Assembly: GCA_016748015.1 (NCBI GenBank) | Contig: JAAOMT010000240.1 | Coordinates: 30,990 to 94,989, forward strand | Reading direction: 5' to 3' | Length of the DNA: 64,000 nucleotides | Source of the DNA: Geosiphon pyriformis | Lineage: Eukaryota > Glomeromycota > Glomeromycetes > Archaeosporales > Geosiphonaceae | Shown: piece after piece, positions 1-11,880 of the stretch | How positions within the stretch are numbered: position 1 is the stretch's first letter | Layout of the letters: each line of letters opens with the position of its first letter | Position numbers and translations under genes: made by a program | Notes under the pieces: generated by a model | What the model saw: only the letters and a program-made list of their open reading frames with translations | Databases searched by the model: none | What the model was told of the DNA's origin: nothing

Positions 1-280
1 GTGTTTCTAGATTAGAGAAACACATCAGGCAATTGCAAGGATAGCCTCAGAGAAGACCCCAGACAGTGGGTAGATTTCAGTTCAGCCTCTGAGAAGGAGT
101 ACATAAACACACACAACAATCAAAAATTAAAGAATAACTTACATCGCAACAGTAAAAAGAAAGCCTTTAGTGTAACAGTGACACTATCACACAAATAGAA
201 TTGAGGAACTCACAAAAGACTGATTGCAATTAAAGCAGGATATCAGCAATTAAATATAACAAGAAAACCATCCCATAACA
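1..280. mobile_element. probable LTR fragment interrupting LINE copy 1
   Basis: Homology to the LINE RNase H region stops abruptly at about 281. The sequence to the left is unrelated and ends in CCCATAACA, so on the minus strand it begins TGTTATGGGATGG, an LTR-like TG...CA edge. Bases 1-23 form a perfect 8-bp inverted repeat around a 7-base loop. No coding region is visible. It is probably the end of an LTR element or solo LTR inserted into the LINE, but the other edge is outside the window. Inference only. Confidence 0.35.
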
Positions 281-3200
281 ACGACTTGTAATTTGGCCAT
301 AGTAGACAACAAGAGACCTCAGATAGCAACACCAACACTCAGATCCAAGGCTGGAAAGTAAGCAGCAGCACCACTGGCAACCTCAGTGGACCCAAAATTC
401 TTTAAAGACCCATCCATAAAAACTTCAAAAAAACCCAACCACACATCATGCAATCCATTTCTCACAGCAGAAAACTCATTAGACCTCAAAATGTCTAATC
501 CAAGCAGCACAGCAGAGTCAGTAGAATCAGAAGACAAGAAACTCTTACCCCTCAAAAACTCAAAAGAAACTGCAAACTAACAAAACACAGAGCCACACGG
601 ATTCAATCTCTTCCAATGGTGAAACATCTTCCAATTCATCAAACCACTCTTTTTATCAAAAAGCTAATCACCAAAAGCAACACCAAAATGTCTAAGAGAG
701 ATAACTGAATTAAAATACAAAGATTTTCTAAGAATAGCAGACATAGAAAAGCGATCAGGACTACAAAATGCAGTGGAGAGATTATTCACTAGAGAAAGCC
801 TATTGTCCAAAAAGATCTTTACCAACCCAGCCAAAAAATTGTTTACTGGACTAATATGCAACCTGATGGAAAACTGCAGAGAATCCAAAGGAACCCAACC
901 AAGAACTTGCAAATCCAAAAATCTATGACTAAACAAATGTCCAAGAACACCAGCAGCATTGGAGAACATTATTAAAGCAGTCACCTTCCCTTCAGACTGC
1001 ATCTGTTCAAAAGGTTTCAGACCATACAACAAAGGATGATACAAAGCAGCATCAGAAAAATCATGAGGAAGACAAGCTTTAGATCTGAGACCCTTTCTAA
1101 TTAAGGTATTTTATTTGCGACAAACATTAGAAGAGACAAAACTGAACTGAATATAATAGCTGACAATAGGCTGTAGGACAGCCAAAACCAAATACAAGAA
1201 CTGTTTGTCCATAATTGTCTTTCTAAGTACAACATTAACAAAAAAATGCACATCTGCATGAGCTTTAACAACACTCAGCTTGGACAACTCTTCAGTTGAC
1301 AAAAAAATACCCAGATAGTAATAAGCCTCACCCTTCTTAGCAATCAAAATAGGCTGACCACAAATACTTAGCTTAGCAATCTTAACACTCTGATTTATGG
1401 GAATAGCCACTGTCTTCTCACTGTTGATAGAAATATCATTGATTATAAAAAACTCACTGGCAATGTTCAACACATATTAAGTAGAAGTCTGACAATTTCC
1501 AACCCAGATTATATCATCAACAAATGTGCCAGCCGAAAAGTATGAAGTCAAACCACCACTACCCTTGATCCTGCCAGTTTTTGAAACAAACTTAGTATCA
1601 ATCCAGTACCCACACAATTGTTCATGCCTCTTAACCTTACACAAGAGTGGATCATAAAAGATTCTCCACAGAAGAGGTGAAAAAATCTCATCTTAATCTA
1701 GACTATTATGCACCTTGTAGCCACCAAATAAATCAAAATCAGTCATTACTCTGTTAACTCTATCCTTGTAAATACCACCAAAAAATCTTATAAACTTTTC
1801 ACACATTTTGATATGCCATAAGCTAGCCTTCAAATGGTGCCACCCAACTGAATCATAAGCTTTCTGCATATCCTGCAAAACCAACCAAACCTCTTGATTT
1901 TTTTCAAGAGCATTTTCAACCACTGAACCAATAGCAAACACTGAAAATTGTGTAGACATACTCTTCAACACCAAGAAATTGTTACCCCAAAGAACATCGA
2001 ACTTGCTGCAAGCCACCAAAATATGATCAGACAGAATCTTAGACAGAATTTTCCTGGCAGTTTCAATCAAAGCAATGGGTCAAGTGTTTGTGAAGACCCC
2101 ATCCCAGTCATAAAGCTTAGGAATCATTGAAACCCACGCTTTCTTCCATAAACCAGGCACCACACCAGCAGTCAAACACACATTAAATAGTGTTAACATG
2201 CACCCCAAAACCATCTCACTACTATGTTTTCACAACTTATTTGGAATACCAGACAAACCAGCAGTCTTGCCATCAGACAGACCACTAACAACAAAAAGCA
2301 ACTTGCCCATGTCAACCTCACACATAACACCAGAAAAGACATCATCTCAAACATAGCTTAATGGCACATACTGTCAAGCCCAATAATCAAGAATCACTGT
2401 ATACACTGACTTTTTTTTTGTTCACCCTTCTATTATCTTGTTCACACTCACCTTCACTTCATTAGGCTTTAACACCAAATCATCATCAACCACCAGATAA
2501 TTCAATACTACTTTGTGAAAGGGTCTGTTCAACACACTTCTGATTATACTACCTTTGTCTGAACAAAAATTTTCCATGCACCTATCAATTGCCTTCCTAA
2601 TAAAAGTTTTCTCAGCGAACTTAGACTCAAACATCTTTGCCCTTCTGTAATCTTTGTGAACCAATAACAAATGCTTAACAATAACATCAGACTTGACACC
2701 CAAGCTAACCAAGTTTCTGAAGGCACAAGCCTTGGCATTATCCAGAGTCAACCACTTATTCACAAGAAGATCGACATCAGACAAGCCACCAGAGCAAAAT
2801 TTCTTGACAATCTTGGCCACCAACAATTCCAAACCAAAAAACTTGGAAGAATGCTTGTTTTTCAGACACCTAACTTTATTGAACCAATGTCTTGAAAACA
2901 TCTCATCAGCAGATCCTAAGACAGTCTCCTGCAACATCACCCACATAACATTTACATTACTATGTGCTTCAGCACCAGAGAACACGTTACCTAATAACAA
3001 GAGTTTTGCTGAAGAGAGATTCTTAAACTTAGCTTATTTAACACTGTCAGCATTTTTGAACTTGAATTTTCAATGATCCTTATTTGTCTGCTTATGCAAG
3101 CTATTCAATTGAACATCCAGAAGCCCACCCAAACCAATTGATATCATAACTGCCCTGTGATCAATGTTAAAGAAATCTGAAACAGAGATTGTTTGATGAC

Positions 3201-3850
3201 CAACAACAGCCAAAGACAAGCTGTCACTAACAAAAATGTAATCAATTGTCTTCACAATCCCTCTTGAATTGCTCTATGTATGAGAACTAGCTGAATGATG
3301 ATCACTAAACGAATTGACCAAACCCAAACTGAAACAGAACTTGAAACTCACACTCCTACCAGATCCATTCTTATTAAAGTCTCCACCCAAGACAACATGA
3401 GTGCTGGAGTTGATGGCTTTTGCAATGAAAGAGTTAACTTCAGATGTCTGACCAAATCTAGCCCCAGAAGAGGCACTAGCATATAATCTCAAAAGAGTAA
3501 CCAAGAGCTTGCCTTTAAATAAAAGCTGAACAGAAACAACCCTACCAGAAATCTTCTCCATCTTAGAAACATGACAAGCCAAAAAATTGTCCATAATTAT
3601 AGCAACACCAGCACCAATGAAACTTTTATCCAATTCTAAAGAAAAAATTCACACTCTATTAAACTTATTCACAATTCATGGCCCAGTAGAAGACTTTAAC
3701 TTCGTTTCCGTGATGAATAATACCAAATTACCAAAATTCCGATGCCAACGCATAACATCCTTCTGCTTGACAGAGACATTAATTTCACAAACATTACATG
3801 TAGTAAATTTCCAAACCAAACCACTCATTGGAATGAAAAAGGTAAAGAAA
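281..3850 (-). pseudogene. LINE copy 1 ORF2: endonuclease, reverse transcriptase, partial RNase H
   Basis: Read right to left. The APE-type endonuclease (about 3850-3270) shows a TETKL motif, a GLYA-like strand and a GGDFN motif. A linker with an IDYIF motif and a conserved helical region follows (3255-2420). The reverse transcriptase (about 2350-1110) has QDMQKAYDS and an intact F-V-D-D catalytic box near 1505-1530. The thumb region lies at 1044-664 and the start of RNase H (FMDGS) at 555-319. It is broken by stops near 3275 (TAG where copy 2 has Trp), 2345, 1690, 1480 and 1110. The family makes a protein that nicks the target and copies element RNA there; this copy cannot. Confidence 0.85.
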
Positions 3851-5212
3851 AACTCAAACCAGAACACAAAAGATTCAATTTTACCAAAACAGAACTGACT
3901 AAAGTCTTCATAGCTGACATCTTAGACTCCAAACCACCTATCTTGGTTGTCAGAACCTTTGAACTACTTGAATTGAAACCAGCACTTAACTCAACACTCA
4001 AAGAAGGGGAAGAAGAAAAAACCAACACACCATCCAAAGCCATATTTAAATCCAAAACAGAAGCCACTGGCACAGAGCCGACCAAAGAAGGAGCATCAGA
4101 AGACAGTACCATGGGCACCAATTCAACAAAACTTAATTTTCTAAGAATACCAGATACCTGGTCAGCCAGAAGTTCAAGAGAGTACTCCAAAGATGCCAAA
4201 CAAACAGCCAAAGGAGATCTGTCACATGGGAAAGAGAGAGCACCACTACCCAATCCCAAAGTACTAGATGAAGAAAGACCTAAACCATAACCAGAGCCAA
4301 AAGGAGAGCTACCAGAAAAGGGAGCAAGAGAGACTACCTGGGCTCACAATTTGCCACCAAAGACAGTAGGACGAGAGATAGGAACATTTTTCTTCGCATA
4401 CAATTTGGCTAATTGAAGATGATCAATACCAGGAGCATTTCTTTTTAAGGAAACAGAAGGCACATGAACAGCAACACCAGAAGCATCACATTTCAAGGCT
4501 GAATGACCAAATCTTCCATACCTTCTATACCAAATCAAATTCAACCTAGCCCATGATAGTCGCACATTGCCAAAAACAGACTCAGTACTAAAAACGAAGT
4601 CCAAATCCACCTTAGACTCAAAGCCAACCACTATACAACAAACCCTATTGCCAGTTTCCAATGATCAATTAATAGTGCAAGTTTTCCTACCAGCCTTATC
4701 CAAAAGAGTACCAAGATTATGCACAGTTGTTCCCATCGGCAAAGTAAACAACAGTACCCTAAATTAATCCCTAGATGCCCAGATGTCACAATCACTCACT
4801 GCTTTGGCCACATGCACTGAATCTTTTTTGATTAGGAATGACCATCTTGAAGCCAACTGATTGGCTTGACTTGATTCGGTGAACTTCACCACAGCCTTTT
4901 GCCACATGCCAATTAACTGAATTTTGATTGACTTAATTTCACCAAACTCAGCAACTGCAGTAACAATCATTTCCTTTAAGGTATCCATGGGAATTTCCTT
5001 GATTACTATGGCCCGATCTGAATGTACTCCTGATTTCCTAAGATTAGTGTTTACAATGATCCCTTTTTCCTGACCAGAAATGCAGCCATATTCATGCTTT
5101 TTTTGGAAGTGAAAGTAGATCGGATGATCCCTTTAAATTTTGAGGGGGTAATGGCCTTCCAAAAACCATTGACTGTTGAAAAAATTTTCCTAATTAACTG
5201 AGTCTTTGCCGT
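3825..5212 (-). pseudogene. LINE copy 1 ORF1, central and C-terminal part
   Basis: This encodes the nucleic-acid-binding ORF1 protein. At 5010-4764 an RRM-like unit reads IPMDT...EFGEIKSIKIQLIG...VKFTES...LASRWSFLI. At about 4550-4480 the zinc knuckle is degraded: the first two Cys positions of the CCHC seen in copy 2 are now Arg/Tyr-type residues (YRRYG...FGHSALKC). A Ser/Leu-rich C-terminal domain follows (4259-3825). The TGA ending the frame at about 3822 is matched by a stop at the same place in all three LINE copies, so it is probably the true ORF1 end, with ORF2 overlapping just after. Confidence 0.8.
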
Positions 5213-6199
5213 TGTTACCAGATGAAATTAGAGATATTGTTTAGCATGAAATTACCCTTATAAATCTTATCATTAATTAGCATATATTATTGTTTCAAAT
5301 TATCACTTATTACATTAGCAAAATATCCGAAATTATCATTTAATTAATAACTCAATTTGTACATAACACAAATATAACCTAATTGCAATGATCAATCATG
5401 CAATACCCCGAACTATGTAACATTCAAAAAGTTTGCTGAAATTTATAGAAATTCGCTGAAATAATTGATAGTTCACCAAAATATCTAATAGTTTGCAGAA
5501 ATAACTTGTAGTTCACCGAAATGTATCTTTAGTTCAGCAAAATTGTAGAAAATAGCAAAGTTCGAGTTCATAGAATAGTGTTATGACAAGTTGTATAAAA
5601 GAAGAGCTTTTTTCTTTAAGAAAATGTATCTTATTTCAGATTTAAAACAATTAGAATAATCCTTTACATCCAAAAGACAAATAAATATCAAATAATTCGA
5701 AAAGCCAAATTCTTAAATTATTTCTCTTGAAATTAACCAATTCCTATGAACAGTTGAAATTGACTAGCTACCAATTTCAGTAAACTGTTAAAGCACTTCC
5801 AGGCCTGGATCCGAAACAACTTCCATAAATCATCAGTTTTACTTTTTCTTTTACATTTCTTTTATTCTCTTTCTTTTCTTATTATAAATCATTTGGGTAG
5901 CCTACAGACAAGAATTTCTGTAGAAAAGTTGACTTTCACAGCAAAGTAACTATACATTTTAGTGAGCTTCCAGATGAGCAATTTCTGGGAAAGAGTTGAC
6001 GTTTACTACAATGTAACTATACAAAGTAACTGGCACGGAATTGGCCATTCCACTTATAAGCCCAGCAAGTTCAAATTATAGGAGATAATTTGAAGATAAA
6101 TTCAGTTACTGGAGGTTCAACTACTTCCTGAAAACGTGAATTCACAACAAATCAACATCAATGACATTTAAGAAAAGAGACCAAAAACCTCCAGTAATA
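5213..6199 (+). repeat. gypsy 5' LTR
   Basis: It matches 13932-14917 along its whole length. A TATA box (TATAAAA, 5594-5600) lies downstream of a block of about six degenerate 20-bp repeats (5430-5550). The terminal GTAATA is GTAACA in the 3' LTR, a C-to-T change. Confidence 0.92.
5430..5550 (+). repeat. six 20-bp tandem repeats in U3 of gypsy 5' LTR
   Basis: Units of 19-21 bp follow the pattern AGTTYRCYGAAAT plus 7-8 variable bases, ending about 45 bp before the TATA box. The same array is at 14149-14269. The two-helical-turn spacing suggests an array of activator sites, which is inference. Confidence 0.7.
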
Positions 6200-6784
6200 T
6201 TTGGTGCTCTTCCACAGAAACAACACAGCAAAAACAAATTCAAAGTGGTGACCACACCAAACACAACAACTTTAGAGTATTACCAATCAATTTACACTCA
6301 CTGCAAGCAAAGATTCAACATTCCAGACGGAATTGAAGTTGTCAAGAAATCAGTATACCAATACATTGAAAACCGCATCAACAATTATCTTTTTAGAAAT
6401 TACAATATCTCAGAAGTTAGAAGCAACCTTTACAATAATTTAGCACACTATTTACAGTTGGAAACTGAAGACCTTAACAGTGAAACACTTGCCACTTACT
6501 TTCAAAAACTTAATTTTAACATTATCAAGTACTATGAAAAAACATATCCAGTGCAGCCTCAATACTTTATTGATTTTGAATCAGAGACAGAAACAAACAA
6601 CAAAGTCAAACAAAAATTGAAGCAATACTCAAAAACCACCCCAAATACTCCAATACTACCAAAAACAACTGCCAAACACTTACAAACACCTGAACAAGGA
6701 ACCAGTTCAAAACTTCTATTCACCATCACACCTTTTCCAGCTTCACTTGCACAAGCACAAACACCTAATTCACCCTTGAATTGA
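6161..6784 (+). pseudogene. gypsy gag, N-terminal part
   Basis: A 207-aa open frame begins at an ATG inside the end of the 5' LTR; the 3' LTR has no ATG at the equivalent place, so this start may be fortuitous. It is rich in Gln, Asn, Thr and Tyr, with a central helical segment (IENRINNYLFRNYNISEVRSN). It ends at a TGA at 6782, and related sequence continues to the second gag frame. It probably belongs to the gag polyprotein, upstream of capsid. Confidence 0.6.
6200..6218 (+). other. candidate primer-binding site
   Basis: The bases immediately after the 5' LTR read TTTGGTGCTCTTCCACAG. A TGG start one or two bases inside the LTR is what a tRNA 3' CCA end would pair with. I cannot name the tRNA. 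Confidence 0.4.
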
Positions 6785-6976
6785 TTTGCAAGACCAGAAG
6801 ATTTTATATCACTTAGAAGTCTTATTAGACAGCAAGAACCCCTTCAAACTAATTCCAATCTTCTTGATTTTCTAGCTGAAAATTAAAGCAAACACTCTGA
6901 AACAGCAGCAAATGAAGAAAATGACTCTGAAATAACTGAAGAAGAATTAATAAACAGTAAAAATAAAGAAAATGAA

Positions 6977-7738
6977 ATGACAGCATACATTGCAAAAATC
7001 TCTGAATTTAATGGAGAAGACATTGAGACCAGTCCCCAAGAATGGCTCAACCAAGTTATTAAAACTGGAGATGCAAATGAATGGAATGCTGCCAGAATGT
7101 TAAGAACAATTCCCTACTTTCTCAAAGGAACAGCAGGAGAATGGTTTGAAAACTTGGCTGCTCCATTCAATGATTGGGACACTTTCAAAGCAGCTTTCCT
7201 TGAACAGTTCACTGACAATAATACCTCTATTACCCTTCGAAATTGTTTTCACAATATTAAACAAGAACCCTCCAAATCTGTTATAACTTATATTGAGAAA
7301 TTCAACAAACTTCTCAGACAAATTCGCCAACTTGAAACTAATGATTATTATTCCGATGCTCAAATCTTGGATCAATTTATTGCTGGTTTAAAAGATAAAC
7401 TAATTAAAAAGATTTGCCCACATGTGTCAGAAGATTTAAACTCTGTCATACAGCATGTGAAAAGATACAAAATAACCATAGAAAAAACCAATCGCACAAA
7501 ACTTATAAATTTGGCAATTGGAGAAACCAGCTCAGCAGCTGAGGAAAAAATTGACCAACTCACAAAGAAGATTGAAAACTATTTCACCAATCAACAACAA
7601 CAGCAACTCCAAAGATATCAACCACTCCAAAGACAAAATCAAAATAACTTTGCACTACTTTCTAATAACCAGCCTCAGAATTGCCATTACTGTGGAATCT
7701 CTGGCCACTGGAAAAGAGATTGCAGAAAGCTACAATAA
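6977..7738 (+). pseudogene. gypsy gag: capsid and zinc knuckle
   Basis: This 253-aa frame has a retrotransposon-gag capsid region (about residues 15-130: WLNQVIKTGDANEW...FLKGTAGEWFENL...FLEQFTDNN...YIEKFNKLLRQI), a Gln-rich linker and a C-terminal CCHC knuckle, CHYCGISGHWKRDC. Gag forms the virus-like particle and packages element RNA. The domain itself is uninterrupted, though the stops on both sides separate it from the N-terminal part and from protease. Confidence 0.85.
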
Positions 7739-7739
7739 G

Positions 7740-8725
7740 ACCAACAAAATAGAAGTAATCAACGTTATCCTCTACCACAGCAATCTTATTATCAACCACC
7801 ACCACCAGCTTACTATCTACCAAGACCCCAATACCAAAATAACTATTATTAGCCTGCTCCATAGCCAATTCAACAGCAATACCAACAACCACGCACACAA
7901 TATTATCAAGTATCTGCTCAAAGACTAATTACACAAAATCAATTTACACCACAAAACCGATACCAAGTAAACAACAATAGAATCAGTTCGAACAACCAAT
8001 TGGTTCCCCAAAATTCCACTTAACCAAAACCCAACCACTATCATACTCAACCCAGTTATTTAACAATGTCAGAAGAACAGGATTTTCACCATACTGCATT
8101 CTCAGAAGGTAGAGCTGCAGCACAACAACAAAACTCTTCCTATACTCCCACCACAATCCCACCAGCCAGAATTGCTGAAAACGCCAACCTTTCAGATATA
8201 TTTCCTTTTGAGTTCGAAGCAAATGAGTCACCATTCCTGCTTAGCAATGCAGCCACCAACAAACAAAAAGCAATCATGGCTATATACACTAAAGCAGAAG
8301 TCAAAGAAAAGACAATTTGCTTGATTCTAAACAGTAGATCCACTGGAAGCATTATCACCTACCAGTTAATGCAACAGTTGAAAAGAAATGTTGACCAACC
8401 AGCTCAAACAGTAATTGTCACTGTCGATGGCATGAAAAAGACCCCAGTAGGAGAAATTGACAATTTTCCATTTACTTTTGATAGAATCACCATTCCAGTC
8501 AAAGTTCTTGTAATGAATGCACCCCAGTATTAAGCCCTTGTTGAAAATGATTGGCTCCAAAAAGCCAATGCAAAATTAGACTGAAAAACCCAAGAATTAC
8601 AACTCTTTTATCAAGGACAACATACCCGAGTACTCACTACTTGTGGTACATTCAACAAATGCTCTGAGAAAGCCCCAGCTTTTGAATTCGAACTGGAAGA
8701 AGAAAAACTCATCATTGAAACGTTT
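7740..8725 (+). pseudogene. gypsy aspartic protease, inactivated
   Basis: The main open frame is 8066-8533. The active-site loop reads LILNSRSTGSIIT where the retropepsin family has an Asp-Ser/Thr-Gly triad, so catalytic Asp is Asn and Gly is Arg, each a single G-to-A change. A TAA at 8531 and a TGA near 8582 (WLQKANAKLD then stop) break the downstream part. The family cuts the gag-pol polyprotein; this copy should be dead. The Gln/Tyr/Pro-rich sequence at 7740-8060 is the gag-PR linker. Confidence 0.75.
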
Positions 8726-9403
8726 ATGGCACTTAGATCAACCTCCAATTGGGCTGATGAAACTGAACAACAATACTTTTCAACGAATGATTCTCTTGAA
8801 ACAAAAGAACCAGTGACAACCAGATGGAATGTCCCCTATTCAAAACCAGAACCACAAAAACAACACCCTTACATTCCACTCAAATATAAAGATTGCCACA
8901 AGAAACTCTCATCAATGAGAGCCTGCATTTCACCTAAAGAAGAATATGAAAATCATACTTGTTATTACTGCAAGGCTTGCCATAGAGAATGATGGAGCCA
9001 TCTAATAAAAAGAAACGAAAAATAGGACAACACCCCTTGTTTGACTTGTGGAGATATGCTACCAGAAGAATGCAATTGGATTGATGTAGCAATGAGAAGA
9101 GGAGTCTGCGATCAGACCTGCCAATATGCTTTATCAATTTCAGAAAAAGTAAAAAGAGGAACATTCTTTAATGCGGCATACAACAGTGCTCTCAATAAAC
9201 TTTATCACTATCCTCATAATGCCAAAATGATTTTTGACCTAGCAATGACATTAATTAATGGAGCTATCAAAGAAGATGTCCATCAAATGAAGGAAGCAGA
9301 ATACATTGAATACACTATGGAATTAGCTGGATTCAATTACAAAGATGAAGTAGAAGTCTACCACCAAATTGTAAGTCACACCTACCCAATCCAAGAAGCT
9401 TAA
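8726..9403 (+). pseudogene. gypsy Cys-rich region between protease and dUTPase
   Basis: Two frames (8726-8992 and 9041-9403) are separated by a TGA at 8990-8992. They carry clustered Cys pairs: CHKK...C, CYYCKACHRE, CLTCGDMLPEEC and CDQTC. These are followed by a helical domain (NSALNKLYHYPHNAKMIFDLAM...EYIEYTMELAGF). The spacing resembles zinc ribbons, so nucleic-acid or protein binding is possible. I know of no standard gypsy domain in this position and assign no function. Confidence 0.5.
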
Positions 9404-9502
9404 ATTTAATGATTAGAGCAAATGAACATTAGGCTATGTGAAGAATGCATTATGCCTTGTAATAAACAGTAGTGTCCTGAATGCTACACTCTTAGCATCC
9501 CC

Positions 9503-10039
9503 TTGCCCAGCAAAAGTAATAAGAATGAAATTGAATTTGGAGAACCTGAAGCAACAGAAGAAATTGAAACAACACCCATCTACCTTATCGAAAATCAGTC
9601 TGCCTTACAACTCAAATACTTCAACAACAATGGACAAAGAATAAAACCTGAAAAAGCACATGAAATTAATGCTGGATATGACCTAAGATATCCAGACAAA
9701 GATACTCTTGTTCTCAAACCCAAATCTCTTACAAAAATCAACCTCAAAATTGCACTCAAAATCCTGCCAGGAGCAATGGTTCAAATTGCCTCCCGGTCCT
9801 TTCTGGCAAGCAAAGGAATCAATGTCAGAGGAGGAATAATTGATGCTGAATATACTGGAGACATTACAGTAATGCTTCAAAATGAAACTGACAAACCATT
9901 CAAGATTGAACATGCTGAAAAAATTGCCCAAGCTATTTACCTATTTCTAATCAACATTTTGGGTTTGCAATTAGTCAATCAAAGAGAACAATTAAGAAAA
10001 AGTGATAGAGGAACCCAAGGTTTTGGTTTAACTGGATGA
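9503..10039 (+). CDS. retrotransposon-encoded dUTPase
   Basis: This uninterrupted 178-aa frame is a trimeric dUTPase domain, which hydrolyses dUTP to dUMP and pyrophosphate and so limits uracil in cDNA. Conserved motifs appear in order: motif 1 AGYDLRY (residues about 56-62), motif 2 SRSFLASKG (about 93-101), motif 3 GGIIDAEYTGD (about 106-116) and C-terminal motif 5 RGTQGFGLTG (about 168-177). The putative catalytic Asp of motif 3 is present. It sits between protease and RT in the pol order and in life would be part of the polyprotein. The ATG at 9503 is simply the first Met of the open stretch. Its intactness contrasts with the dead neighbours. Whether this copy is expressed is unknown. Confidence 0.85.
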   Translation: MPSKSNKNEIEFGEPEATEEIETTPIYLIENQSALQLKYFNNNGQRIKPEKAHEINAGYDLRYPDKDTLVLKPKSLTKINLKIALKILPGAMVQIASRSFLASKGINVRGGIIDAEYTGDITVMLQNETDKPFKIEHAEKIAQAIYLFLINILGLQLVNQREQLRKSDRGTQGFGLTG

Positions 10040-11880
10040 TTCACAGTTCTAGTTAATATAGCTCTTAACACACAGAACAAATCCCACCAGATTCTCAGAC
10101 TTCCACAACCAATTATCATCTCACCCTTTGGAGAACATTTGGAAATCTACATCTGCCCAAAGCCAACAACCATACAACAAATTTTTGAGTCCAATGAACA
10201 AGTCTGCTTGGAACATAATATTTTGATCCCAAACATTTATATTCCAGAAGAAATAAAAAAAGTCTGAGTTACTTTTTACAATCCCAACAATTACCCTATA
10301 GTTTTATTAAATAATTTAGAAATTGGAGTTATTCACAGTAATATATTTCAACAAGAATTACCCCAAACAGTCCCCAATTTCTCTAAAATTATTGGATATT
10401 TACTACCAAAAATCAACCCAAACCCCAGCTCTGAAAACTACCATGTTGTCATGGAAAAATTATCTCGAATCAACATGGGACAACTTGAACCACAACAACA
10501 AAACCAGCTCAAAGAGCTAATTGCAGAATTTGCTGATATCTTTGCCAAAAACAACAATGACTTAGGAAGAACCAATTTGGTTCAACATCAAATCTACACA
10601 GGAGATGCCAAACCAAGGTGACAACAAGCCTACCAAGTTGCTCCAGAAAGCCACCAATTCATCCGAGAAGAAGTACAACAAATGCTTAACAATGGGCTCA
10701 TCCAACCCTCCATGAGTTTTTGGGCTTCACCTGTAGTGCTAGTTAAAAAGAAAAATGGAAAGATACAATTTTGTGTTGACTATTGACAACTCAACAGTGT
10801 TATAATTGGAGATGCCTACCCCCTTTCCCGAATTGATGACATGTTAGATGCCCTTGGAAAATCCAAATACTTTTCAACACTAGATTTAGAAAGTGGTTAC
10901 TGGCAAGTTGCTATGGATCCCAAAGATTGCCCCAAAACAGCATTTACCACCCAAGGCAGAAATTACGAGTTCAATGTAATACCCTTTGGATTATGCAATA
11001 CACCAGCAACGTTTCAGAGATTAATGGGTGTTGTGTACAAAGGGCTCCTTTGGAAGTCAGTAGTTGTTTATCTTGACAATACTGATGTTTATTCTCCATT
11101 GTTCAAATTACACTTAAAACACTTGCGAAAAGTTTTTCAATGATTACAAAAAGCAGGACTAAAACTCAACATCAAAAAATGCTATTTTGGAAAAACAAGC
11201 TTGGCCTTTCTTGGTCATATTATTAGTAAAGATGGAATCAAACCAGACCCTGGAAAAATCAGCACTGTCAAAAACTTCAAAACTCCTCGAAACACTACAG
11301 AACTAAGAGGATTCATAGGGTTAGCCTCCTACTATCAGAAATTTATCAAAGGATTCTCAGAAATTGCAAAACCTCTCAACCAGCTTACCACCAAAAACAT
11401 CAAATACAAATGGATTGCTGAATGCCAAAATGCATTTGAAATCCTCAAAGAAAAACTAATGACAGCTCCAATTCTTGCCTACCCAGATTTCAGCAACCAA
11501 TTCCGATTAGCAACAAATGCTTCTTATACTGCCTTTGGTGCCATCTTATTACAATTAGATGACAACGGAAATAAGCGAGTAATTGCTTATGCTAGCAGAA
11601 CATTAAAACCAGCTGAAAAAAACTACCCTGCCATAGAACTAGAAACAGCAGCCATAATCTGGGCCCTACACCACTTCAACCTTTATCTCAGGCCTAAAAA
11701 ATTCGATATTATCATTGATAATATTGGACTCAAATGGCTTCAGAACAAAAATACTCAGCTAAATGCAAAACAAACCTGATGGACAGAATTTTTAGCAAAC
11801 TATCGATACATAGTACATCACAAATCAGAAAAACTCCACACCAATGTTAACTGTCTCTCCAGAATGAGACAAGATTAGAA
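10040..11880 (+). pseudogene. gypsy reverse transcriptase and RNase H, inactivated
   Basis: The RT region has LVKKKNGKIQFCVDY, YFSTLDLESGYWQVAM, FNVIPFGLCNTPATFQRLM and the active-site box at about 11066-11090, which reads YLDN rather than the family Y-x-D-D. RNase H (about 11500-11790) has LATNASYTAFGAIL, where the first catalytic Asp is now Asn, then YPAIELETAAIIWAL and IIDNIGLKWL. Stops at 10040, 10265, 10619, 10784 and 11141 fall at positions I recall as Arg in related Rhizophagus elements (CGA to TGA). The copy cannot reverse-transcribe. Confidence 0.88.
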
